This document shows positions 18,333 through 26,417 of a DNA stretch of 64,000 nt, one piece after another. Origin of the DNA: Pseudomonas sp. PSB18 (GTDB lineage: Bacteria > Pseudomonadota > Gammaproteobacteria > Pseudomonadales > Pseudomonadaceae); contig NZ_NOIN01000004.1 of NCBI RefSeq assembly GCF_014596565.1, positions 62,001-126,000 on the forward strand. The letters run 5' to 3'. A model generated the notes under the pieces. It was not told the origin of the DNA. It made no database searches and worked only from the letters and a program-made list of their open reading frames with translations. The translations under genes and the position numbers were made by a program. Each line of letters starts with the position of its first letter. The first letter of the stretch is position 1.

Positions 18333-19712
18333 ATGAGCCAACCGAAACCGAATTTCTACAACCTGGCCTGGCGCTGGCATTTTTATGCCGGGCTGTTCGT
18401 CGCGCCGTTCATGGTGATGCTGGCCCTGACCGGCATCATCTACCTGTTCAAACCGCAACTCGATCCACTGATGTACGGCAGCCTGCTGAACGTACCGGCC
18501 GGTCATCACACGATGGCCGCGGACGACCTGCTCCAACAGGTCCGCCAGGCCTACCCCGAAGCCCGGATCAAACAGTATCTGCCACCGGCCGACGCCGAGC
18601 GCAGCGCGCAGTTCGTGGTGATCGACAAGGGACGGGAGCTGAATGTCTTTATCGACCCATACCACGGCGACGTCCTCGGCGAACAGGATGCCAAGAACAA
18701 CCTGCAAGCCATGGCCAGGGCCATCCACGGCGAACTGCTGATCGGCACCGTCGGTGACCGGCTGGTGGAAATGGCTGCCGGTTGGGGCGTAGTGCTGGTG
18801 GTGTCGGGGCTGTACCTGTGGTGGCCCCGCGGGCAATCCTCGGCCGGGGTCCTGTGGCCGCGCTGGAGCGCTCGCGGTCGGCTGTTCTGGCGCGACCTGC
18901 ACGTGGTCGTCGGCTTCTGGGGCGCGGCGTTGCTGCTGGTGATGCTGCTCAGCGGCATGACCTGGACCGGCTTCTGGGGCAAGCAATACGCCGAACTCTG
19001 GAACCGCTTCCCGGCCGCGATGTGGAACGACGTGCCCAAGTCCGACGTCGAAGCCGGCAGCCTCAACAACGCCCACCGCCAGACCGTGCCCTGGGCCATG
19101 GAGAACACCCCGATGCCGATGTCCGGCGACCATGCCGAACACATGGCCCACGGTGGCATGCACGAGGGCCCTGCCGCGCCGACCATCCGCCTGCAAGCGG
19201 TGCAGGACATCGCCGCCGAACACAAGGTCACGCCAGGCTACAGCATCACCCTGCCGACCACAGAAACCGGGGTGTTCACCATTGCCGTGTTCGCCGACGA
19301 TCCGCGCAATGACGCGACCCTCCACGTGGACCAGTACACCGGCAAGGTCCTGGCCGATGTGCGCTGGGCCGATTACAGCGTCGTCGCCCGCGCCACCGAA
19401 ACCGGCGTCATGTTGCACGAAGGTAAGATGTTCGGCCCGGTGAACCAGATCGTCGTGCTGCTGATCTGCCTGATGATCCTGCTCAGCGCGGTGAGCGGCA
19501 TGGTGATGTGGTGGAAGCGCCGGCCACAGGGCCGTTTCGGCGTACCGCCCATGCGTCACGATCTACCGACGTGGAAGACCGGGGTGTTCATCATGCTGAC
19601 CCTGGCGGTGGTGTTTCCGTTGGTGGGGGCATCGCTGGTGGTGATCTGGGTGATCGACCGCCTGTTGATTGCGCGCAGGACCCAGGGCATTCGCGGCGAT
19701 GCAATCTCTTGA
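18333..19712 (+). CDS. PepSY-domain inner-membrane protein (PiuB-like)
   Basis: 459 aa with four hydrophobic segments: near the N-terminus (FYAGLFVAPFMVMLALTGII), about 150-165, about 195-215, and at the C-terminus (FIMLTLAVVFPLVGASLVVI). PepSY-type periplasmic regions lie between them. Histidines in the membrane segments and a Met/His patch (MPMSGDHAEHMAHGGMH) suggest heme or metal contact. Family members are thought to reduce iron or copper at the inner membrane after outer-membrane uptake. As last gene of the copper group it probably acts on copper, though an iron role cannot be excluded. Confidence 0.88.
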   Translation: MSQPKPNFYNLAWRWHFYAGLFVAPFMVMLALTGIIYLFKPQLDPLMYGSLLNVPAGHHTMAADDLLQQVRQAYPEARIKQYLPPADAERSAQFVVIDKGRELNVFIDPYHGDVLGEQDAKNNLQAMARAIHGELLIGTVGDRLVEMAAGWGVVLVVSGLYLWWPRGQSSAGVLWPRWSARGRLFWRDLHVVVGFWGAALLLVMLLSGMTWTGFWGKQYAELWNRFPAAMWNDVPKSDVEAGSLNNAHRQTVPWAMENTPMPMSGDHAEHMAHGGMHEGPAAPTIRLQAVQDIAAEHKVTPGYSITLPTTETGVFTIAVFADDPRNDATLHVDQYTGKVLADVRWADYSVVARATETGVMLHEGKMFGPVNQIVVLLICLMILLSAVSGMVMWWKRRPQGRFGVPPMRHDLPTWKTGVFIMLTLAVVFPLVGASLVVIWVIDRLLIARRTQGIRGDAIS

Positions 19713-19719
19713 GCCACGG

Positions 19720-20067
19720 TCAAGGCCGGAACAGGTCGCCACAGGATTCCGGCTGGAGGACACCATTGCAGACGTGGAGTTTTTCCACGTCGACAACCTT
19801 GATGTCGTCGATCTCGTTGGGCGTGCCGCCGCCGTAGTCATTCCTGCACGTCACGGTGATCCGGCACCGCCCGTTGCCCTGCGGCTCGATCATCGGGCGA
19901 GGCGGGCGACCGGTGTCCATCGCACTCACCGTGGCCTTGCAGCTGAAGCTGATCGGGTTCTTCGCCCATGCCTGCTCACACGGATGCCCGGAGGCTACGG
20001 CCAAGCGAATAGCGATACACCCGAAGACCAGTGCGCCAATAACAGTCACAAGCCTGGTCGTGGTCAT
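19720..20067 (-). CDS. Small secreted Cys-containing protein, unknown
   Basis: 115 aa with an N-terminal hydrophobic segment (LVTVIGALVFGCIAIRLAVA). The exported part has spaced cysteines (HPCEQAW, SFSCKATV, GRCRITVTCRND, LHVCNGV, ESCGDL), suggesting disulfides. GGGAAG lies 7 nt before the ATG. I recognise no domain. It ends 8 bp from the end of the convergent PepSY gene. An overlapping plus-strand frame (19669-20094) looks less protein-like and was not taken. A dyad at 20126-20141, 59 bp upstream, may be its operator. Confidence 0.6.
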   Translation of the reverse strand: MTTTRLVTVIGALVFGCIAIRLAVASGHPCEQAWAKNPISFSCKATVSAMDTGRPPRPMIEPQGNGRCRITVTCRNDYGGGTPNEIDDIKVVDVEKLHVCNGVLQPESCGDLFRP

Positions 20068-20125
20068 GGCGTTTCTTCCCTTTTTGGGGAATAAGCAGGC
20101 TAACCTGCCTCAACCCTTGGGGCTA

Positions 20126-20141
20126 CTGTCAGGTCTGACAG
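20126..20141. promoter_or_regulatory. Palindrome CTGTCAGGTCTGACAG, lux-box-like
   Basis: CTGTCAG and CTGACAG flank a central GT, giving a 7-bp perfect dyad that also fits the CT-N12-AG pattern of LuxR-type boxes. It lies 59 bp upstream of the minus-strand start at 20067. A second hairpin (AGGCTG...CAGCCT) lies about 25 bp further on. Binding by any regulator is untested. Confidence 0.35.
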
Positions 20142-20283
20142 GTCCGTGTCGGCTTGCCAGGGGAGAGGCTGGACACACAGCCTGAGGAGGTTTCATCTTC
20201 AGGCTGAAGACAGTGCGTTAACGGGAGACGGCGCGAAACCTCTACAATCGCGCCCGCTGCCGAACTAGACACAATCCGCGAAT

Positions 20284-20371
20284 GTGGGAGCGAGCCTGCT
20301 CGCGATAGCGCTGGGTCAGCCAGAGAAGAGGCGACTGATCCACCGCTATCGCGAGCAGGCTCGCTCCCACA
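20284..20371. repeat. REP pair upstream of the ABC importer
   Basis: A forward unit at 20284-20310 and an inverted unit at 20343-20371 are both of the GCCTGCTCGC type. The rest of the 341-bp gap 20068-20408 holds the dyad at 20126 and small hairpins, including CTTCAGGCTGAAG. I could not fit a cobalamin riboswitch. Confidence 0.88.
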
Positions 20372-20408
20372 GGGATTGGGTCGTAACCCGATCATTTTGA
20401 GTACACGC

Positions 20409-21197
20409 ATGACCTCGCTGACCCTCTCTCACCTCGCCTGGACACCCCTGGGCCACGGTCACTGCCATCACCAGTTCCAACTGCGTGACGCCACGTTGCA
20501 GGTGGCGGCCGGGGAGTTCGTCGGGCTGATCGGGCCCAATGGCAGCGGCAAGACCAGTCTGTTGCGGTGCGCCTATCGGTTCAGCCCGCCGGAGAGCGGC
20601 GAGGTGAAACTCGACCACCACAACGTCTGGCGCCAGTCGTCACGCTGGTGCGCGCAACGTATCGCCGTGGTCCTGCAGGAATTTCCCGACGCCTTTGGCC
20701 TGACGGTCGAGGAAGTGGTCGCCATGGGCCGCACGCCTCATAAAGGCCTGTTCGATGGCGATAACCACGAGGACCGGCGCCTGGTCATCCAGGCCCTGGA
20801 AGCGGCAGGGCTGCAAGGCTTCGGCGAACATGCCTTCGCCACGCTCTCGGGCGGTGAAAAACAGCGGGTGATCCTGGCCCGGGCCCTGGCCCAGCAACCG
20901 CAACTGCTGATCCTCGACGAACCGACCAATCACCTCGACCCGCGCTATCAACTCGAATTGCTGCAACTGATCAAGCGCCTGGGGATCGGCACCCTCGCCA
21001 GCATCCACGACCTGAACCTGGCTGCCGCCTTCTGCGATCGGCTCTACGTCATCGAACACGGCCGCATCGTCGCCAGCGGTGCCCCCAAGGATGTACTGAC
21101 CACCACGCTGCTGCGTGACGTCTTCGGTGTCGAAGCCCTGGTGGATGAACATCCCCTTGCCGGCTACCCACGAATCACCTGGATAACTCAACCATGA
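20409..21197 (+). CDS. ABC transporter ATPase, FecE/BtuD type
   Basis: 262 aa from the ATG at 20409; an upstream in-frame start at 20376 lies in the REP-flanking DNA. Walker A is GPNGSGKTSLL, the signature is LSGGEKQRVILARALAQ, and Walker B is LLILDEPTNHLD. It energises import of a chelate by the downstream binding protein and permease and overlaps the binding-protein gene by 4 bp. The three-gene unit lies 4 kb from the cob genes, and PAO1 has, as I recall, a similar importer near its cob genes. The substrate could be a corrinoid, a siderophore or another chelate; sequence alone does not decide. Confidence 0.9.
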   Translation: MTSLTLSHLAWTPLGHGHCHHQFQLRDATLQVAAGEFVGLIGPNGSGKTSLLRCAYRFSPPESGEVKLDHHNVWRQSSRWCAQRIAVVLQEFPDAFGLTVEEVVAMGRTPHKGLFDGDNHEDRRLVIQALEAAGLQGFGEHAFATLSGGEKQRVILARALAQQPQLLILDEPTNHLDPRYQLELLQLIKRLGIGTLASIHDLNLAAAFCDRLYVIEHGRIVASGAPKDVLTTTLLRDVFGVEALVDEHPLAGYPRITWITQP

Positions 21198-22141
21198 CCC
21201 TGCGTTCCCTGCTGCTTCTGTCGCTGCTGCTGTGCAGCGCCCACGCCCTGGCCGAAGCCACCCGCTATCCGCTGACGATCCAGAGCTGCAACCGTCAGGT
21301 GGTGTTCAACGAAGCTCCCCGGCACGCCGTCAGCCACGACATCAACATGACCCAGATGATGCTCGCCCTCGGGCTCAAATCGCGCATGGTCGGCTACAGC
21401 GGCATCAGCGGCTGGAAATCGGTGACGCCCGAGATGGCGAAGATCCTCGATGGCCTGCCGGAACTGGCGGCCAAATATCCCTCGGTGGAAACCCTGCTCA
21501 ACGCCAACGTGGATTTCTTCTTTGCCGGTTGGGACTACGGCATGCGCGTGGGCGGCGACCTGACGCCGCAGACCCTGCAACCGCTGGGTATCCCGGTGTA
21601 CGAACTGACCGAATCCTGCGCGTTCGTGATGAAACGTCCGGCGGCTTCGCTGGAAGATACCTACAACGACCTGCGTAATCTTGGGAAGATTTTCGACGTC
21701 CAGGACCGCGCCGATGCGCTGATCGCCACGATGCAGGCCCAGGTCGCCGAAGTCCGCAAAGACCTGCCAGCCAACCGGCCCCGGGTGTTCCTCTACGACA
21801 GCGGTGAAGACCGGGCCATGACTTCCGGCCGTCTGGGCATGCCCCAGGCCCTGATCGACGCCGCGGGCGGGCGCAATATCCTGGACGACGTGGAAACCAG
21901 CTGGACCCGGGTGAACTGGGAGAACGTGGTCGAGCGCAACCCCGAGGTCATCGTGATCGTCGATTACGGCGAAGTCAGCGCCGAGCAGAAACAGCAATTC
22001 CTGCTGGGCAGCCCGGCCTTGCAATCGGTGGATGCGATCAGGCACCGACGCTTCATCGTGATTCCCTACGTCCAGGCCACACCAGGCATCGACAACGTGG
22101 TGGCGGTACAGACCCTGGCGCAGGGTTTCCACCGCCGATGA
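21194..22141 (+). CDS. Periplasmic binding protein of a FecB/BtuF-type importer
   Basis: 315 aa with a signal peptide (LLLLSLLLCSAHALA). The class III binding-protein fold shows in YPLTIQSCNRQVVFNEAPRH at the start and RVNWENVVERNPEVIVIVDY near the C-terminus. Its ATG overlaps the ATPase stop, and its stop overlaps the permease start (ATGA). Related clusters have been annotated variously as iron-siderophore, cobalamin or even F420-precursor importers, so the ligand is left open. Confidence 0.88.
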   Translation: MTLRSLLLLSLLLCSAHALAEATRYPLTIQSCNRQVVFNEAPRHAVSHDINMTQMMLALGLKSRMVGYSGISGWKSVTPEMAKILDGLPELAAKYPSVETLLNANVDFFFAGWDYGMRVGGDLTPQTLQPLGIPVYELTESCAFVMKRPAASLEDTYNDLRNLGKIFDVQDRADALIATMQAQVAEVRKDLPANRPRVFLYDSGEDRAMTSGRLGMPQALIDAAGGRNILDDVETSWTRVNWENVVERNPEVIVIVDYGEVSAEQKQQFLLGSPALQSVDAIRHRRFIVIPYVQATPGIDNVVAVQTLAQGFHRR

Positions 22142-23148
22142 ACCCTCGTCGCTATGCCGGACTGTTGATCTTCCTCGGCGCGCTGATGCTTGTGTCGTGC
22201 GTGGTGTCCCTGGGCTTCGGGCCGGCGCGGGTGCCGGTGGCCGTGGTCTGGGACATCCTGCTGAACAAGGCCTTCGGCATGGGGGAAGTCTATTGGACGG
22301 CCGGCCAGGAGCACATCGTCTGGCTGATCCGCGTGCCGCGCCTGCTGCTCGGCGCGCTGGTGGGCGCGGGGCTGGCATTGATCGGCGCAGTGCTGCAAGC
22401 GGTCACCCGCAACCCGCTGGCCGATCCACACCTGCTCGGGGTCACCTCCGGCGCGACCCTCGGGGCGGTCATCGTGGTCCTGCATGTCGGGGAAATCGTC
22501 GGCCTGCTGACCCTGCCCCTCGCCGCGTTCATCGGCGCATTGCTGAGCATGCTGCTGGTGCTGGCGATTGCCAGCCGCCAGGGCCGCCTCGAAAGCGATC
22601 GCCTGTTGCTGTGCGGCGTGGCGGTGTCATTCGTGATGATGGCGGCGGCCAACCTGCTGTTGTTCCTGGGTGACCATCGCGCCAGCTCCGCGGTGATGTT
22701 CTGGATGCTCGGCGGCCTGGGCCTGGCGCGCTGGGAACTGCTGGCGGTGCCCGCCGCCAGTGTCCTGCTGGGACTGGTCCTGCTGCTGGGCATGGCTCGG
22801 CCGTTGAACGCCCTGATGGCGGGCGAACAGACCGCCGTGACCCTGGGCCTGAACGCGGCGAAGGTGCGGTTGTGGATCTTCCTGATCGCGTCGCTGATGA
22901 CCGGCGTGCTGGTGTCCATCAGCGGCTCGATCGGTTTCGTCGGGCTGATGGTGCCGCACATCGCCCGGCGCCTGGTGGGTGCCGAGCATCGTCGCTTGCT
23001 GCCGGCCTGTGTACTGCTGGGCAGCCTGTTTCTGGTGTGGGTGGACGTGGCCGCCCGGACCCTCATCGCCCCGGAAGACCTGCCGATTGGCGTGGCGACG
23101 GCAGCCATTGGCGGGCTGTTTTTCATCGGCCTGATGCGGCGGCGCTGA
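22138..23148 (+). CDS. FecCD-family ABC permease
   Basis: 336 aa of mostly hydrophobic sequence with about ten membrane segments. The conserved motifs VPRLLLGALVGAGLALIGAV, NPLADPHLLGVTSGA and SGSIGFVGLMVPHIARRLVG, the last being the loop that contacts the ATPase, are present. Only one permease gene is present, implying a homodimeric channel as in BtuC-type systems. Start and stop fit the overlapping three-gene operon. Confidence 0.92.
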   Translation: MNPRRYAGLLIFLGALMLVSCVVSLGFGPARVPVAVVWDILLNKAFGMGEVYWTAGQEHIVWLIRVPRLLLGALVGAGLALIGAVLQAVTRNPLADPHLLGVTSGATLGAVIVVLHVGEIVGLLTLPLAAFIGALLSMLLVLAIASRQGRLESDRLLLCGVAVSFVMMAAANLLLFLGDHRASSAVMFWMLGGLGLARWELLAVPAASVLLGLVLLLGMARPLNALMAGEQTAVTLGLNAAKVRLWIFLIASLMTGVLVSISGSIGFVGLMVPHIARRLVGAEHRRLLPACVLLGSLFLVWVDVAARTLIAPEDLPIGVATAAIGGLFFIGLMRRR

Positions 23149-23179
23149 GCTTCCGAATCTTCTATCCACAGCAATTCCC

Positions 23180-23269
23180 CTGTGGGAGCGAGCCTGCTCG
23201 CGATAGCGCTAGATCAGTCGCACTTTCTCTGGCTGACCCAGCGCTATCGCGAGCAGGCTCGCTCCTACA
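23180..23269. repeat. REP pair between the ABC permease and urtA
   Basis: Units at 23180-23209 and 23240-23269 face each other. They take up the first third of the 340-bp gap 23149-23488. The remainder holds the urtA control region. Confidence 0.88.
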
Positions 23270-23298
23270 TTAGGGCATCAGGGGCCTGCGATTTCTGC

Positions 23299-23313
23299 GC
23301 ACCGATGTGGCGC
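23299..23313. promoter_or_regulatory. NtrC-like dyad upstream of urtA
   Basis: GCACCGATGTGGCGC fits GCACC-N5-GGTGC with one mismatch. Its centre is about 105 bp upstream of the -24 element of the putative sigma-54 promoter. Further half-sites GCACCA (23322) and TGGTGC (23350) lie closer in. Confidence 0.45.
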
Positions 23314-23410
23314 ATCTGATCGCACCAGCGCACAAGCGACGGTCGCTCGTGGTGCGTCGTCCTGCGCTCCCCAGCGCATCTCCCCCACATTTACCGGCCT
23401 TGCCACGACC

Positions 23411-23426
23411 GGGCACACCCCTTGCA
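23411..23426 (+). promoter_or_regulatory. Sigma-54 promoter of urtA
   Basis: GGGCACACCCCTTGCA has GG and GC separated by exactly 10 nt, as sigma-54 requires, and good matches to GGCAC and TTGCA. It lies 63 bp before the urtA ATG. With the NtrC-like dyad it suggests induction under nitrogen limitation. Confidence 0.7.
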
Positions 23427-23488
23427 AAAGCCCTGTTCAGCGTCTGCATCTGCCCTCGAAAAAAACACCAATTCACGGAGATCGCACC

Positions 23489-24754
23489 ATGAAACGTCGT
23501 AGCTTGATCAAGGCTTTTACCCTTTCGGCCAGCATTGCCGCGATGGGCATGGCCTGGACCGTCCAGGCTGCCGAGACCATCAAGGTCGGCATCCTGCATT
23601 CGCTGTCCGGGACCATGGCGATTTCCGAGACGTCCCTCAAGGACATGGCGCTGATGACCATCGACGAAATCAATGCCAAGGGTGGTGTGAACGGCAAGCA
23701 GCTCGAAGCGGTGGTCGTGGACCCGGCCTCGAACTGGCCACTGTTTGCGGAAAAAGGCCGGCAGTTGCTGACCCAGGACAAGGTCGCCGTGGTGTTCGGC
23801 TGCTGGACGTCGGTATCGCGTAAATCGGTGTTGCCGGTGTTCGAAGAACTCAATGGCCTGCTGTTCTACCCGGTGCAGTACGAAGGCGAAGAGATGTCGC
23901 CGAACGTGTTCTACACCGGCGCCGCGCCGAACCAGCAGGCGATTCCGGCGGTGGAATACCTGATGAGCGAAGAAGGTGGCAGCGCCAAGCGCTATTTCCT
24001 GCTGGGCACCGACTACGTCTACCCGCGCACCACCAACAAGATCCTGCGGGCGTTCCTGCATTCCAAGGGCGTAGCGGACAAGGACATCGAAGAGGTCTAT
24101 ACCCCGTTCGGCCACAGCGATTACCAGACCATCGTGGCGAGCATCAAGAAGTTCTCGGCCGGCGGCAAGACCGCGGTCATCTCCACGGTCAACGGCGACT
24201 CCAACGTGCCGTTCTACAAGGAACTGGCCAACCAGGGCCTGAAAGCCACCGACGTACCGGTGGTGGCGTTCTCGGTGGGCGAAGAAGAGCTGCGCGGCAT
24301 CGACACCAAACCGCTGGTGGGCAACCTGGCGGCATGGAACTACTTCGAATCCGTGGATAACCCGGCGAACAAGAAATTCGTCGCGGCCTGGAAAGCCTAC
24401 GCCAAGGCCAAGAACCTGCCGGGCGCCGACAAGGCCGTGACCAACGACCCGATGGAAGCCACCTACGTCGGTATCCACATGTGGGCCCAAGCGGCGGAAA
24501 AGGCCAAGTCCACCGACGTCGACAAGGTTCGCGAAGCCCTGGCCGGCCAGACCTTCGCCGCGCCATCGGGCTACACCCTGACCATGGACAAGACCAACCA
24601 CCACCTGCACAAGCCGGTGATGATCGGCGAGATTCAGGCCGACGGGCAGTTCAACGTGGTCTGGCAGACCGAAGGGCCGGTTCGCGCCCAGCCGTGGAGC
24701 CCGTTCATCGCCGGCAACGACAAGAAGCCCGACTATGCGGTGAAGGGTAACTGA
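23489..24754 (+). CDS. urtA: Urea ABC transporter substrate-binding protein
   Basis: 421 aa with a signal peptide (AFTLSASIAAMGMAWTVQAA). The UrtA/FmdD pattern is clear: IKVGILHSLSGTMAISETSL, VFGCWTSVSRKSVLPVFEE and FYPVQYEGEEMSPNVFYTGA. It binds urea in the periplasm and delivers it to UrtBC. ACGGAGA precedes the ATG. It heads urtABCDE, lies behind a sigma-54-type promoter, and is followed by a strong hairpin and a REP pair before urtB, which may set a higher level for the binding protein than for the rest of the transporter. Confidence 0.95.
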   Translation: MKRRSLIKAFTLSASIAAMGMAWTVQAAETIKVGILHSLSGTMAISETSLKDMALMTIDEINAKGGVNGKQLEAVVVDPASNWPLFAEKGRQLLTQDKVAVVFGCWTSVSRKSVLPVFEELNGLLFYPVQYEGEEMSPNVFYTGAAPNQQAIPAVEYLMSEEGGSAKRYFLLGTDYVYPRTTNKILRAFLHSKGVADKDIEEVYTPFGHSDYQTIVASIKKFSAGGKTAVISTVNGDSNVPFYKELANQGLKATDVPVVAFSVGEEELRGIDTKPLVGNLAAWNYFESVDNPANKKFVAAWKAYAKAKNLPGADKAVTNDPMEATYVGIHMWAQAAEKAKSTDVDKVREALAGQTFAAPSGYTLTMDKTNHHLHKPVMIGEIQADGQFNVVWQTEGPVRAQPWSPFIAGNDKKPDYAVKGN

Positions 24755-24762
24755 GCCCATGG

Positions 24763-24791
24763 GTGTCGGCCCCGGATCCCGGGACCGACAC
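24763..24791 (+). terminator. Stem-loop after urtA (attenuator or 3'-end stabiliser)
   Basis: A 13-bp stem with one mismatch and a 3-nt loop starts 8 bp after the urtA stop. No T-tract follows, so it is more likely a partial terminator or an mRNA-stabilising hairpin. Confidence 0.5.
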
Positions 24792-24799
24792 ACGACTCC

Positions 24800-24889
24800 C
24801 TGTGGGAGCGAGCCTGCTCGCGATAGCGCTGGATCAGTCAGCACAAACGTGACGGGTAAGGCGCTATCGCGAGCAGGCTCGCTCCCACA
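24800..24889. repeat. REP pair between urtA and urtB
   Basis: Units at 24800-24830 and 24861-24889 are inverted relative to each other. The open frame upstream of urtB happens to read through them, but that part is not protein-like. Confidence 0.88.
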
Positions 24890-24914
24890 AAAAGCACTGC
24901 GCAAGGCCGAGCAT

Positions 24915-26417
24915 ATGCCCACTGCCCTTTACCGTCTGATTCTCGCCCTGGCGTTATTACTGCCACTGGCCACCCACGCGGGCGAAGCCGAAGACTTCGT
25001 CGCCGCCAACCCGACCCAGCAGGCCAAACTGCTGGAAACCTGGGCCGCGCAGCCCGAGCCCGGGCGTGTCGAACTGCTCAACGCCTTGCAACAAGGCCAG
25101 TTGACCGTCGACGGCCAGCCCAAGACCCTGCGCCTGAACAACCGCTTGCGCGGGCTGATCGAAACCGCCCTCGCCAGTCATCAGCTGCTTGCCAGTGATC
25201 CCGGCGTACGCCTGGGCGCAGCGCAGCAACTGCAAAAAAGTGCGCGCCCGGCGCAACTGGCTTTTCTCGACCGGCAGCTGGCCGGCGAGCAAGACGAAGA
25301 TGTCCACGCCGCCCTGAGCCTGGCCTTGGCAAACCTGCAATTGGTGGACGCCAATCCGAGCGTGCGCCTGGCGGCCGTCCGGTTGCTGGGGGAAACCGGC
25401 GACCCGCTGGCCCGCACCCGTCTCGAAGGCGTCCTCGAACCTGGCGCCGAAACCGATGCCGGCGTGCGTACCGCCGCCGAGACCAGTCTCGCCCAGGTCA
25501 AGCGCAAACTGCTGGTGGGCGAGTTGCTGGGCCAGGCGTTCAGCGGCATGTCCCTGGGCTCGATCCTGTTGCTCGCAGCCCTCGGCCTGGCCATCACCTT
25601 CGGCCTGCTGGGGGTGATCAACATGGCCCACGGCGAGATGCTGATGCTCGGTGCCTATTCCACCTACGTCGTGCAGATGCTGTTCCAGCGCTTCGCGCCG
25701 AACGCCATCGAGCTCTACCCGCTGATCGCCCTGCCGGTGGCATTTTTCATCACCGCCGCCATCGGCATGGCCCTGGAACGCACGGTGATCCGCCATCTCT
25801 ACGGACGACCACTGGAAACCCTGCTCGCCACCTGGGGCATCAGCCTGATGCTGATCCAACTGGTGCGCCTGGTATTCGGCGCGCAGAACGTCGAAGTGGC
25901 CAACCCGGCCTGGCTGTCGGGGGGGATCCAGGTGCTGCCGAACCTGGTGCTGCCGTACAACCGCATCGTCATCATCGCCTTTGCACTGTTCGTGGTGCTG
26001 CTGACCTGGTTGTTGCTGAACAAGACCCGCCTGGGCCTGAACGTGCGGGCCGTCACCCAGAACCGCAACATGGCGGCCTGCTGCGGCGTGCCCACCGGGC
26101 GCGTGGACATGCTCGCCTTCGGCCTCGGCTCGGGCATCGCCGGGCTGGGCGGCGTGGCCCTGAGCCAGATCGGCAACGTCGGCCCGGACCTGGGCCAGAG
26201 CTACATCATCGATTCGTTCCTGGTGGTGGTGCTCGGCGGCGTCGGCCAGTTGGCCGGGAGCGTATCCGCCGCGTTCGGGCTGGGCATCGCCAACAAGATT
26301 CTCGAACCGCAGATCGGCGCCGTGCTCGGCAAGATCCTCATCCTCGCGCTGATCATTCTGTTCATCCAGAAACGTCCGCAAGGCCTCTTCGCGCTCAAAG
26401 GACGGGTAATCGACTGA
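24915..26417 (+). CDS. urtB: Urea ABC transporter permease UrtB
   Basis: 500 aa from the ATG at 24915. A signal-like N-terminus (LILALALLLPLATHAGEAED) leads into about 200 residues of extracytoplasmic, helical, Leu/Ala-rich sequence. A LivH-type membrane domain follows (SLGSILLLAALGLAITFGLL, INMAHGEMLMLGAYSTYVVQ). The long N-terminal extension is normal for UrtB. An in-frame start at 24759 would translate REP DNA and is rejected. The stop overlaps the urtC ATG. Confidence 0.94.
   Translation: MPTALYRLILALALLLPLATHAGEAEDFVAANPTQQAKLLETWAAQPEPGRVELLNALQQGQLTVDGQPKTLRLNNRLRGLIETALASHQLLASDPGVRLGAAQQLQKSARPAQLAFLDRQLAGEQDEDVHAALSLALANLQLVDANPSVRLAAVRLLGETGDPLARTRLEGVLEPGAETDAGVRTAAETSLAQVKRKLLVGELLGQAFSGMSLGSILLLAALGLAITFGLLGVINMAHGEMLMLGAYSTYVVQMLFQRFAPNAIELYPLIALPVAFFITAAIGMALERTVIRHLYGRPLETLLATWGISLMLIQLVRLVFGAQNVEVANPAWLSGGIQVLPNLVLPYNRIVIIAFALFVVLLTWLLLNKTRLGLNVRAVTQNRNMAACCGVPTGRVDMLAFGLGSGIAGLGGVALSQIGNVGPDLGQSYIIDSFLVVVLGGVGQLAGSVSAAFGLGIANKILEPQIGAVLGKILILALIILFIQKRPQGLFALKGRVID

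Noticed and set aside
20068..20408. Cobalamin riboswitch upstream of the ABC importer
   Set aside because: GGTTTCATC and small hairpins look suggestive, but no convincing B12-box core or pseudoknot partner could be placed.
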